This document shows, one piece after another, positions 26,058 to 36,602 of a DNA stretch of 64,000 nt; the first letter of the stretch is position 1, and every line of letters begins with the position of its first letter. The position numbers and the translations under genes are program-made. The stretch lies in NCBI RefSeq assembly GCF_025766255.1, contig NW_026516701.1:124001-188000 (forward strand). The letters are read 5' to 3'. Under the pieces are notes generated by a model. The model saw only the letters and a program-made list of their open reading frames with translations. It searched no databases and was not told the origin of the DNA. This DNA is from Zychaea mexicana (lineage: Eukaryota; Mucoromycota; Mucoromycetes; Mucorales; Lichtheimiaceae).

Positions 26058-26626
26058 AGCTATATTTTGTTTCAATTTGATTCTTAAGCACTAACCTTAT
26101 AAGGTAGTTCGTGATTTTATTGAAAAACACTGTGTTTAGCTGGATACAGATATTTAACGAATACAAAAGTTTCAGAAGTGTTTGAACTTCAAAGAACAAT
26201 GATAGGTATATATGGTTAAACACAAAGATGTATAGGAATAGCAATAAAAAAACGGCGTATACCCTGAAACTGGGCGCACGCGTCCTTCTTCGGGTGGCCT
26301 TCTGCTTTCGTCTTAATGGCGGCATCTTTTAAATGAAAGGTATCATAAAAGAAAAGATGTGTAGGACGTAGGCGATAGGCGAGTATATATACGTATAGGA
26401 GTTGTTTACTCATTCTTGTTTCAGGTACGTGAGTTGTTTCAAATTTCTGCCGGCCCAGCTAAATTGGCAACTTTTGGCTTCCCATAATTTTTCTTTTACA
26501 TGCATGATTATTTTTTTTATTCTTCAATAACGAAAGCAAACGAGTTAAAAAAGGTATTTTGAAGCACGTTGGACTGTGTAATTGCTTTTTGGGGACGTTA
26601 TAGGAGAGTAAAGCTGAGGTAAAAAA

Positions 26627-26655
26627 TTGACGGTTATAAGGCGAACGCACCATAG
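26627..26655. repeat. 29-bp inverted repeat, right arm
   Basis: Partner of 26029-26057. Flanking bases do not extend the match and no target-site duplication is visible, so this may be a MITE-like end pair or a duplicated gene fragment. It lies about 125 bp downstream of the metallophosphatase stop. Confidence 0.7.
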
Positions 26656-26779
26656 AATATATTGGACGCGTCATTGACGAAGACCGGAATTTATATATTT
26701 GATAGTCGTGGATAAAGTAGTTACAGTACGCCAAATAATCGAATTATCCAATACAAAATACGGCAAATGATGCACTATT

Positions 26780-27879
26780 CTAAGAAGAGGAATGCTCTGC
26801 ATAGCGTTTGCATTGTACTTGAGCCCTCGTGCGCGATCTAAGCTCCAATGCTGTAACCTGCTCACCATATACGCATCCTGAATCAAGGCCGAACGTATGC
26901 ATCTTTAGCTGTAACCCGAGTTTAGAATCATGTCCGTAGTAAACATCTGTGTATGGTGGTTCGACAGCCGAGCCTTTGCTTCTTGATACCGATTCCATTC
27001 ATCTGCCCAATTCACCGGGGTTCGCTCACGAGTGGGCGTTCTATCTGCTTGGATAGATCGCATGTTCATAACAAGGTAAGGTACTTGGCTCTCAAATGAG
27101 TTTCTGGGATCTACCCCGCCATGCACAAATAGACTATTGAGTGCAGGGATACCCAGGATCAGCGGACAGGAGTTGAGAAATTGGTAATCTTCAGCTGTCA
27201 TATTACTAAAGGTGATAAGACGAGTTTTATAAAAATTATTCAAAATGATAATAGTGGATTAGCACATACAAGAATAATCACTTACCGAACGATACGAATA
27301 TGCTCGTGAGAAAGGGTAATTGGATCTTTTGCTGGGTCTTCTGGAATTGTATTGTTGCTTTGGATCGAAGCAGAAATGTTGTTTTTCTCGTAGATACGCC
27401 ATGATGCGAAGTGTCACATCGTCATGATTGCCTCGAACACACCAAGCTTTGAGCTCTTTTGCTCGTAGGATGACTCCCACACTGTCAGGCCCTTTGTTCA
27501 TAAGGTCACCCAGTAGGATAATCCGATCACCTTGGTCGTGGTTATAGGCGATCTTAGATATAAGTTCATTGAACTCGTCGATACAACCATGGACATCACC
27601 AATCGCGAACAGTCGCCTTACACCGGCAAGAAACGGATTATTGTTGATGGTGATCATGGGTATAAGATGGTCATACGGAGAGAGATTACTGGTATCACCA
27701 ATATTGCTAATGGTGACATCCATGCCACTAGTATCCATACTGTCTTTTGGCAAGGGGGTTTCAACTCTTTTACTTTCTGGATCTGTGATGGCTGCAGCGA
27801 TAGGAATACTCATCAGCATCGCAAGAGTAAATACTATACTTGTCCATAAGAAATGACATGTTATTTGAAGAGTATTCAT
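26780..27879 (-). CDS. ApaH-like metallophosphatase (Ppn2-like), two apparent frameshifts
   Basis: Calcineurin-like phosphoesterase of the ApaH-like group; the yeast member Ppn2 is a vacuolar endopolyphosphatase. Exon 1 (27879-27286) begins with a hydrophobic signal-anchor (FLWTSIVFTLAMLMSIPIAAA). Metal-site motifs follow in order: GDVHGC, GDLMNKGP, GNHDD, then in exon 2 (27205-26780) VHGGVDP, YYGHDSKLG and GLDSGCVYG. The order and spacing are those of an active enzyme. Two frame changes interrupt it. After GNHDD (near 27400) the expected sequence (IPEDPAKDPITLSHEHIRIVR) continues one frame away, and only that frame fits the phase of the intron at 27285-27206. A second shift lies near 26985-27000, between NWADEWNRYQEA and the YYGHD motif. 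Either the gene is newly inactivated or the sequence has two indel errors. Confidence 0.75.
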
Positions 27880-27998
27880 ATTGTCTCGAAAAATAAATAA
27901 AAGAAAAAAGAGGGCTTCAAAAATCGCTCACTGTGTTTACAAAAAAAGCACTTTATCCTTCTCTGCTTTTAAATAAGAGTTAAAGGTTGACCTTCTTC

Positions 27999-28553
27999 TC
28001 ACCTGCACATCGGAATGAAGGGTTGATCCGTTGGCGTATCTTGCCTGAACTCAAATTCATGATCTGCAACGTGCTGCGTGTTACTAGTAGAAAAAGATGA
28101 TCGGGCCAGTGTTGCAAGAGCACATGACCTCAACAGACAGAAATACTACACATCAAGCCGAGATTTAGCCGCTTAAGATCGACCAAGAGGTTGTCACTTT
28201 GTCTTGCTTTTAGCAAGTATTCTCCGATTGTGGGTGACTCAATCCTAGATACTGGAACTTTTCCTCCAATGCAAGATTTTGGCGTCGGGATGCGGGACCC
28301 GGGAACTATCAGGCGAGTTGCCTCATTTAATGAGTATGCAATCTCTTCATATAATCTATGTATTAAGCCATCCGTATGCACCGAAAATTTAGCAGTGAGA
28401 TACTGCGGCTAACAAGAATGTGCAGGCGGTTTACATCGTATCGCTTTGCTATAAGTCTACACTACACATTATTATTCCATCGGGTGATGGAAATTGACAA
28501 GGGTCTGTTTGCTTGTAAACTTTTTGTTCTCTTCTAGATCTTTCGAGTTCCAT
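27999..28553 (-). CDS. Unassigned three-exon small protein
   Basis: Not recognised. Exons 28553-28461, 28408-28152 and 28083-27999 close in phase for 144 residues. It begins MELERSRREQKVYKQTDP and includes the basic, Pro-containing stretch SRIPTPKSCIGGKVPVSR, which resembles microtubule-associated or kinase-target linkers only loosely. It ends FIPMCR 120 bp before the start of the metallophosphatase gene on the same strand. Donors are weak (GTAGAC, GTGTAG), so exon borders are provisional. The protein-like composition across three phase-consistent exons is the main support. Confidence 0.35.
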
Positions 28554-28888
28554 ATATCATAGACACTTGCTTTTCTGGAAAACTTTCATTCAGGAAGGTA
28601 CAGTAAGAAAACCTGTCTGACTATATGTCCGACGCGTGTTCGTAAATAAAATTGAAGACTTGTTGAGTATCGCAACAAATTGGCGTGTATCTATACAGCA
28701 GTACACTCATCTTAACAGTTTACTATTTCCCAGTATGTATTTATCGCATATTACATCAAGGCTAGTTAAGTATGAAATGCTTATTCTTTACAACAAATAA
28801 TAACCTAATGCTGACGAAATATATCTGAATATTTAATATGTACGTAATATGAGCGATTGGTTAGATTTATACTTCTTTCTCATAACCC

Positions 28889-30232
28889 ATGTTTTCGGTG
28901 TCTGTTCTTAGGCAAGGGAGAAGTAGTAATGTTAACTCAACATTACTTCATCTCAATAATGTTCATAAATATATAACCGTCAAAAATTCCTTGTTACAAC
29001 ATTTTTCTACTTCAACACAATCATACGCTAAAAAAATGGCACAGAACGTTTCGCAAGTTTCCGATCCCCCGAAGCAAGGACCTCAGTCGCAACCTGGGTT
29101 GCAGACCGAGATGACCCCACATCCTATCAACTATGATATGGTGGGCGGCGAAGGACACTTGGAACCATACAAGGCTGGTGGAAAATTGCAGGGTAAAAAA
29201 GCGTTGATCACAGGTATGAAAAATGTACAGCCGATTTTGCGGTCTGGGCGACATGCAATACACGAAACTCTTTTCACACATCAAAAAAACACATATTTCA
29301 ACAGGTGGCGATTCTGGCATTGGTCGCTCGGTTGCCTTCTTATATGCCAAAGAAGGCGCTGATGGCATTACCATTTTTTATCATCCTCGTGAAGAAAAGG
29401 ACGCAGCAGACACGAAGAAGGACGTGGAGGGCAGCAACGCAAAGTGCAAGGTGCTCACAGTATCTCTGGATGTTGGTGAGGTTGAGCTGGTCAAAAAGGG
29501 TATCCAGCAGCACGTCGACAAGTTTGGGCAGATTGATATCCTTGTGAACAATGCTGCCGAACAGCATGTCGTCCCATCTATTGAAGATCTGCCTGAGGAG
29601 CAGATTGAGCGAACCTTTAAAACTAACAGTAAGTTTAGTTGTCGAAGCTTGATACAAAAATGATACCATCAACGGGTCATTATGTCGTCATAGCTATTTG
29701 CATTGAATGTCACTTACCATTATTTATGATTATACAGTTTTCGGCCAATTTTATGTAACCAAATATGCACTTCCACATATGAAGCCTGGTTCTGCAATCA
29801 TTAACACAACGTCCGTAACGGCATATCGTGGATCTGCCACACTGTTGGATTACTCTTCAACCAAAGGTGCAATTTTGGCTTTTACTCGCTCACTATCACA
29901 GCAGCTTGTATCCAAGCAAATTCGAGTCAATGGTGTCGCACCTGGCCCTATCTGGACACCGCTGATTCCCGCCTCGTTCCCACCTGAGAAGATTGAAACA
30001 TTCGGCAAACAAGTGCCTATGGAGCGTGCGGGACAACCAAGTGAAGTGGCTACAGCATATGTCTTTTTAGCATCGCCCGATTCTAGCTACTATACTGGGC
30101 AAGTCTTCCACCGTAAGTAAAGCTTCTTCCCTTCGTTTATAGCTCTACTAATCATCTTCCATATATTTATACATCTACTAATCATCGTAAAATATATACA
30201 TAGCCAATGGCGGTTCCGTTCTCAACACATAG
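28889..30232 (+). CDS. Short-chain dehydrogenase/reductase, probably mitochondrial
   Basis: NAD(P)-dependent SDR oxidoreductase of the bacterial YhdF/YghA type; the substrate cannot be read from sequence. Exons 28889-29213, 29305-29628, 29738-30112 and 30204-30232 close in phase for 350 residues. The cofactor motif TGGDSGIGR is split by the first intron. NNAAEQ replaces the usual NNAG, and the catalytic YSSTKGA (YxxxK) with an upstream serine is intact. It ends GQVFHPNGGSVLNT, matching the family C-terminus. About 50 residues precede the usual start MAQNVSQ; they are rich in Ser, Arg and Leu with LLQHFSTSTQSYAKK and fit a mitochondrial presequence. Translation from the internal ATG at 29036 would give a cytosolic 301-residue form. 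Confidence 0.88.
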
Positions 30233-30584
30233 ATTTTTTTAGCAAATTTTGCGTGTACATGTCAAATAGTTCAATAAAATTGCCTGCCAGTAGTACACAA
30301 ATGTTAACTTTCGCTCTTATATCTGTATCATGAATGTCAGTTGTGCTTCACTATCAGTCACAAATAAATACATTTAAAACAAGTTTTGACAGAACCCAGA
30401 AACAATGTAATGCCCTCAATCTCGTATTGATTGGTACATGCGAATATGGCACATTACAGTAGCGCTTACACAACAGACACTTCTTCGAACTTCTGAAGTA
30501 AAATTTACGAATCTAAGAATCGAATTATAAGCGATACAATGTAATTATTTATTGCGAGCTGAACACACAGAAACATATGGAAAG

Positions 30585-31190
30585 CTACTTGCTACTCTTC
30601 GCTTCTGGCATCTCTTTTAGGACAGGAATCTCTTTTGTGGCGCAATAAAGCATCTTGCCTAAGACACTTGAACTTCTTTTGGCATTTACATATTTCAAAG
30701 TTCTCTTTTTCACAGTGTCATGCTTTGGGATATGGCGAATAAGCAAATCATGCTAACGCGTATATGGGGTGCGAGGTAGGTGGCTAAAGAAGTCGAATAC
30801 GGACGTTTCTTCTTCATCATCTATGTATAGTAAAAAGGAAAGTCATTCAGTTACCCGTAATAAAGAATTATGATCCTCCACTATGCCAGATGTTATCCGA
30901 ACCATTATACAATTTCTTAAAGAAGTCGAATCCGGCGGTTTTTCGATCCATCATCTATGTATATTGAAAAAGAAAGTTATATCAGCTACTCGTGATGCCC
31001 CGCTGTCTGCCAATTCCGAGTTGGTAATCCCCCCACCCATTTTCTATTGGAATTTCAAAGTCAGCCACCACAGACATTGTGCTGGGAGCAGAGGGGCATT
31101 TGAGACGAGAGGATTTTACCCAAGTGTCTGTGTTCCTTTAAAAACGTTTGCAACAAAGAAACCGTTTTCAGTTGCAGATCCTCATGAAAA
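30585..31190 (-). pseudogene. Decayed coding remnant, minus strand
   Basis: Read in minus, a protein-like block (VSVFDFF-type core, then RTLKYVNAKRSSSVLGKM and VLKEMPEAKSSK) runs from about 30830 to a stop at 30585, with one internal TAG at about 30753-30755. A diverged copy of its first part lies at about 30900-30975. A further coding-like block (SVVADFEIPIENGWGDYQ) is at about 31190-31000. No complete frame or family is recognised. Probably an old gene or transposon remnant with a tandem-duplicated exon. Confidence 0.3.
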
Positions 31191-31940
31191 TGCCAGCATG
31201 TTGATCTAAATCAAAAGGTAACGATTTTAAATGGAGGGGCGAAAATGTTGGAAAAGTGCTTTTTTTCTATTTAATTCTGTATAACGCGGTAATAGCAACA
31301 AACACGACGGTTACTTTCTTAATGATTTATAGAACGTATTCATTGTTGCGACACACTCATTTTCAAGGGATTAATCGAAGCAGCATTGTTGGCATTGGCA
31401 CACAACCCATTTTACTCGAACGATTTGCTAGATTGACTTGCTACGAATTGCAAAAGTTTTCCTCCTTGCTTTTATAGAACGCGGTAAAGCAACTACCACA
31501 CGCTTGCTCTTGTTTGTGTTTCAAAAAGCACATTGTGGGCGCATTTCTGGCTGCGACATCGTTGCTGGATCATTTGAACTCAATTAATTACAGAAATCAA
31601 GACTCATTAGTTGATGGAAAAGGAAGAGGTCAGGGTGAGGGTCTTTTTCGTTCGTTAATTCTTTGTAGAGTGCAGCAAGAATATTTAACACTGTTCTTGC
31701 CTGCTCTCAACTCGTCCTTACCGCCCACCCATTGTATTAAGTATCCACAAGTACTGCTGACACTTGTCTTATGGATGGAAAACTAACAAGCTATGCAAGG
31801 GAACAAAATATGTGGTATATGAAGTTAGCACGTATTTTTGCTTTTTCAATTCTTTACGTTCTGCACCGCGTTTATGTTATACCCTACACCACACGTCACA
31901 AACACGATTCGTTATACATACACGATCCATAGATTGTACA

Positions 31941-31984
31941 GCACATACACATACGCACATACACATACGCACATACACATACGA
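31941..31984 (+). repeat. CACATA/CGCACATA microsatellite
   Basis: About seven hexamer-like units of ACACAT and ACGCAC alternate in a perfect to near-perfect run. Confidence 0.85.
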
Positions 31985-32489
31985 TTAGTTAGCCCTTTTG
32001 CACCAATACGAAACGATATTGTAGCCAGCGAACCAAAAGGATGGGATGCTATTGTGGGATGGACGTTAATACATCATTGGATAGAAGCTAAGTAAACTTC
32101 TAGTTTCTTACACAATGACCAACCGTACCTTATGGATCGGCCATCACAGCATCCAGCCTTTGTGTCTTTACCTTGCAACAATAATCCACACAAATACGAT
32201 ATCAATGTAGCAACTATGATCGGATCCGTTTGTTTAGGCCTTTATCCGTCACCAGTGTAAGTGGATTGTATATGATGTTAGTCAGCAGTTGGGTCAAATA
32301 GGAAGAGTATTGGGAGATCGAGCAATCGTGGATGCACCGTGTATGGATATCCAGTTTTCGCTGATGAACTATGTGTATAAAAACACAGGTTACCATCAGT
32401 GACTAAGAGTAATAGCAATCAATAGTAATAAGAATTATGATGCACCCCCCTCCCCCGACCGTATATTGAAAATGTTATCCAAACCACTA

Positions 32490-33010
32490 TATGTCACTTT
32501 GAGGACGTAATCGCCGGCTGATTACGTCATCGTCACCTATATACATTAAAGAAAAGAAGTTCATATCGAGTATCAATAGTAATAATGTTGCTGGGTATGC
32601 TTCACTCATAAAAAATCCATCACGATCCCCACGTTTCATAAAAGAGAATGTCAAACCGTTATAAATTGCGCTGATGAAACTGTGAGCGGTCATTGCTTGA
32701 TCGTGAACTATATAGAGAAGAAGGTCATATCGAATATCAATAGTAATACTGTTGCTGGGTACGCTTCACTTATAATAATCATCTTTCATAAAAGAGAATG
32801 TCAAACCGTTATAAATTGCGCTGATGAAACTGTGAGCGGTCATTGCTTGATCGTGAACTATATAGAGAAGAAGGTCATATTTGAATATCAATAGTATTGC
32901 TGGGTAGGCTTCACTTATAATAATCATCTTTCATAAAAGAGAATGTCAAACCGTTATAAATTGCGCTGATGAAATTGGCAGCGGCCGTATCTTCATTGTC
33001 AACTATAAAT
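32490..33010. repeat. Tandem repeat, about 150-bp period
   Basis: Starts of equivalent words (CATAAAAGAGAATGTCAAAC) at 32637, 32787 and 32932 give periods of 150 and 145 bp. A partial copy precedes them. Copies differ by a few percent with small indels. No coding frame is conserved across copies. Confidence 0.85.
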
Positions 33011-33049
33011 AAAAGGTCATATCAAGTACCAATAATAATATTGTTGCTA

Positions 33050-33350
33050 CCCCCTCCCCCTCACGTATGCCTTTAAGAATGTTATCCAAACCACTATATA
33101 TCACCTTGAAGGACGTGTCTCGGCTTTTTCGTGATCGCCTACTATGGATATTAAAGAAAAGAGAATCGTAACAATCAATGGCAATAACAATTATATTTCT
33201 CCCCTCACGTATGCCTTTAAGAATGTTATCCAAACCAATATATATCACCTTGAAGGACTGGTCTCGGCTGTTTCGTGATCGCCAACTATGGTTATTAAAG
33301 AAAAGAGAATCGTAGCAATCAATGGCAATAAGAATTGTCGTGCAATACAA
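33050..33350. repeat. Tandem repeat, about 144-bp period, two copies
   Basis: CTCACGTATGCCTTTAAGAA recurs at 33060 and 33204 and the following about 130 bp are similar. A diverged relative lies at 32449-32545, so this family is intermingled with the 150-bp repeat. Confidence 0.8.
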
Positions 33351-33609
33351 CATCAAAACAAATGAGAACCCTCTGGTGTAACCCTAGTCGCGAAAGCCAT
33401 TGTGTCTTGTATGTGCGCTTAGCATAGAGCTCTATGGTATTTTAAACAGAGAGCCGTATGAGAAGTTAGCATAGAGCCCAAAGTCTACAACGCAGCATGT
33501 TGTGTGTTTGGAAAGTGGCTGTACAACCGTCAAAACAGCCAAGAACTGATCAACTATGTATATAAAAAAACAGAAAGTTATATGAATTAGTAGTAATAAA
33601 GATCATGGT

Positions 33610-34200
33610 GACGGGCTTCTGTCAAAAGCTTGCTTCCCACGCTTTCAGGCTGTACCCTTCTCTTCCTTCTGCCATTCACCAACCGCAATGACTTGAGACT
33701 TCTGTTGTCGTTTGCAATGCTAGATTCAGTAATGTTAACTTTGACATTGTTCGTTATAAAAACTACTTTATATATGTGCAGCAAAGAAAGAATAATACTC
33801 ACACGGCAACAAGAGCACCTTTTTTCGAGTGACGGACCCGCTTTATACACAAAGAGAGGGCATAAAGAGCTTGCTACCCTTCAGGTCGTACCTGTCCATT
33901 CATTCCACCATTCACCATCCGCAATTGTTTGAGATTTGTGTTTCCCTAAAGTGTACAATTCCGATTGCAATAAAGTTAACTTTGACATTGCCTTTGACAT
34001 TGTTCGTTGTAAAAAATACTTTATATGTGCAACAAAGATAAAATAATATACACTTTCGCTGACACCGCGACTCGATCAGCTGCAAAGATTGTTGTACACA
34101 ATGCGCGAATTGCGTACTGCCACCCACGTTGAGTGTCTGTAAGAGCACCTTTTTTCCAGTTACAGAACCGCTTTATACAAAACCACAGGCGATCAAAATA
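33610..34200. repeat. Degenerate direct duplication, about 250-320 bp unit
   Basis: A block containing a basic open stretch, TGTTCGTTATAAAA, GCAACAAAGA-like words and AAGAGCACCTTTTTTC appears at about 33630-33840 and again, diverged and with an insertion, at about 33870-34190. No family recognised. Confidence 0.6.
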
Positions 34201-34836
34201 TACTGCGCACAATCTTTCATGCCGCAAAGTTTATGTCACACAGAAATCGCCAGCTGGTGTCAAAGAAAAGCTGTTGATAAACTGCAGCAGAGAACCGGTT
34301 GTTTGTCACACAGCACACGAGAATAAAAATGACGCGTGATACCGGTCTTCCTGGGGATAAGCTTTTTCTTTTTACACTTCTTATTGGATCGCGTTCCTGA
34401 CACTATCGGCTTTTACGCGCAATTGCCTCCTTTCCACCTACCACTTCCAGATTTATTTTTTGTCTTTGTTGATAATATAATTTGTTACAAGGTGGCGGTC
34501 TTGATACCTTTAACAGCCGCCTTTTTCTTTGTAAACAATGGTAGTTTATAAGAACCATAATCGCCGTCGCCGGCTACAAGTTTCTTTAGGTGCTAGGAGT
34601 TACGTAAACCTATGCATGAATGTCGTCGGCGCATATCGGATTATGGCCGTTCATTGTACAAGTGTCTCTTGTCTAGTTTACCAACTATAAATTGCGCACA
34701 TTCTTTCACATCAATGGTTTAGTGATAGTAATACGGTGTAATTATTATCAGAGGCTTCGGTGGACTTATTATCAACATGTCTGATAATCATCGAAACTTA
34801 TATGAAGCCTTTCCGCATATGGCACGACCTACAGTA

Positions 34837-34860
34837 CAGTGGCTCCAGTGCCAAAGTTCG
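34837..34860. repeat. Tc1 left terminal inverted repeat
   Basis: 24 bp, starts CAGTGGCTCCAG, perfect inverted match to 36579-36602. Confidence 0.95.
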
Positions 34861-35037
34861 TAAATCTAAAAGCAAAATTCGCTTTGTTCTCCACCCAATT
34901 TTCGTATTTGTAATTTCCAATGTTCATTTATGTGCTGGTTCAAAGTTCGTTTTTGCAGTTTCCAAAGTTCGCTTTTGCACTACTCCAATTTTTGTTTTTT
35001 TTTTCGTTTTTCAGCCTTTTTTTAATTAATCACACAA

Positions 35038-36357
35038 ATGAACACTCATTTCTTTTATGAAGATGGCCAAGGCAACATAATTGATGAGCAAGGAAATGAA
35101 GCAATGGACATTGAGGAAGAGATCGATCCTTATAACCTTGCAACTTTGATGACCTTGGCACAATACCGATCTTTTCAGGAACAATTCCACACCGAGCCTA
35201 GGGAAGATCTTGATGCACGAATGGAGGAGGCATCACAAGAATTGGCAACAGAAACAGCGAAAGGTAGAAAATATAATGTTTATACCGACAAACATAAAGC
35301 TGTTTTTTGGTATTTCAATAGAATCAAACTCTGGAAAGCTGCGCCTTCTGCCCGAAAAGCACAAGTTGAAATTCGTACTGCTCAGAAGTGGGCGAAACGT
35401 CTCAAAGAAGATCCTGATTGGAATATTTATGAAAAACAGGCTAATAAGGCTAATCGAAAACAATCACAGCTTCAGCACGAACACAAGCAGCATCTCATTG
35501 AATTTTTTGATGAATATCCCCAAGCAACAAGATAAGACGCGGTGGATAGTTTAACAGAAGCATTTGAGAGTTTCAGTTTAAAGACGACATCTGTTGGTAA
35601 TTTCATCCTTTACGAGTGCAATATGACAGTGAAGAGAGCGACCCTGCATCCTTTAGCAAGAAATAGTCCTGATAACCTTAACAAGCGATATGATTGGGTA
35701 AAGAAATGGAGCGAAACGGATATGAACTATCTACAAAATTGTGTTTTTGTTGATGAATCAGGCTTCAACATCAACATGAGAAGTCCTAGTGCTCGCTCAT
35801 TACGTGGCACACCAGCAATTGTTGAAACACCAACCACACGCGCTGTATCCCATACCATTCTAGGTGCCATAACTGCAAATGACGTCCTAGCAATTGAAAT
35901 CAGAGAGCCGATGAAATCAAAAAAATTGAAGGTCCATGGCGGTAAGAAGAGAAAACAGCCTTCAGTAAAAAAGACGCCCAGAGGATCTGTTACCGGCCAC
36001 TATATGAAGTTCATTTCTAAAATATTGGATGAAATGGACAAGTTTCCTGAAATGAACAATTATTATATTGTGATGGACAACGCACCAATTCATACTTCAA
36101 ATGATATAACAACACGGATTGAAACAAGAGGCTATACGGCTGTATATCTCCCTCCATATTCTCCAGAGCTTAACCCTATCGAAAACTTCTGGTCAATCCT
36201 TAAACGCGCTGTTAAACGTAGTCATTTTGAAGAAACAGAGGATTTGAAGACTAGAATTGCAGATGGTAGTGAAAGTATTAGTAGGAAGTCTTTGTATAAT
36301 ATCACTCAACACTCTATCAATAATTTTTCGAAGTGCCTTCAAAAAGAATCCTTTTAA
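35038..36357 (+). pseudogene. Tc1-like DDE transposase with one in-frame stop
   Basis: One 440-codon frame encodes an acidic N-terminus, a basic helix-turn-helix region (about residues 80-150) and an RNase H-like DD34E core: VFVDESGFN, IVMDNAPIH and the glutamate in YSPELNPIENFW, 34 residues after the second aspartate. The frame is unbroken except for a TAA at 35533-35535 between the DNA-binding and catalytic halves; there is no length change. A CAA-to-TAA change would explain it. The catalytic half could restart at the ATG 35623. Confidence 0.9.
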
Positions 36358-36578
36358 AATAAACTTTTTATTACACCCATTTTAAAAGCTGTCTCAGATA
36401 GTATACAATTATTTTCAATTCATATACACTTAATATAAAACTATACGTTTATTCATATCATGTTGTCTTATTAAAGATAAACAGTATTGAAAAATACAAG
36501 ATTCTTTCAAACGAACTTTGGAAACTACAAAAACGAACTTTCAACTAGCACAAAAACGAACATTGGAAATTACAAATA

Positions 36579-36602
36579 CGAACTTTGGCACTGGAGCCAC
36601 TG
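36579..36602. repeat. Tc1 right terminal inverted repeat
   Basis: 24 bp, ends CTGGAGCCACTG, perfect inverted match to 34837-34860; followed by the TA target copy. Confidence 0.95.

Larger units (their letters stand above)
34837..36602 (+). mobile_element. Tc1/mariner-type DNA transposon, complete ends
   Basis: A 1766-bp element flanked by duplicated TA (34835-34836 and 36603-36604). The outer 24 bp of both ends are identical inverted repeats starting CAGTGGCTCCAGTGCCAAAG. Beyond them the ends keep repeated AAAGTTCG/CAATGTTCG words and similarity for about 100 bp, with about 40 bp extra on the left. One transposase gene lies inside. Inserted in the endonuclease domain of an older LINE. Confidence 0.95.

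Noticed and set aside
26029..26413. Small minus-strand gene with a Lys-rich exon ending DGYKANAP
   Set aside because: Two incompatible splice readings are possible and neither gives a recognisable protein; only the inverted repeat is reported.
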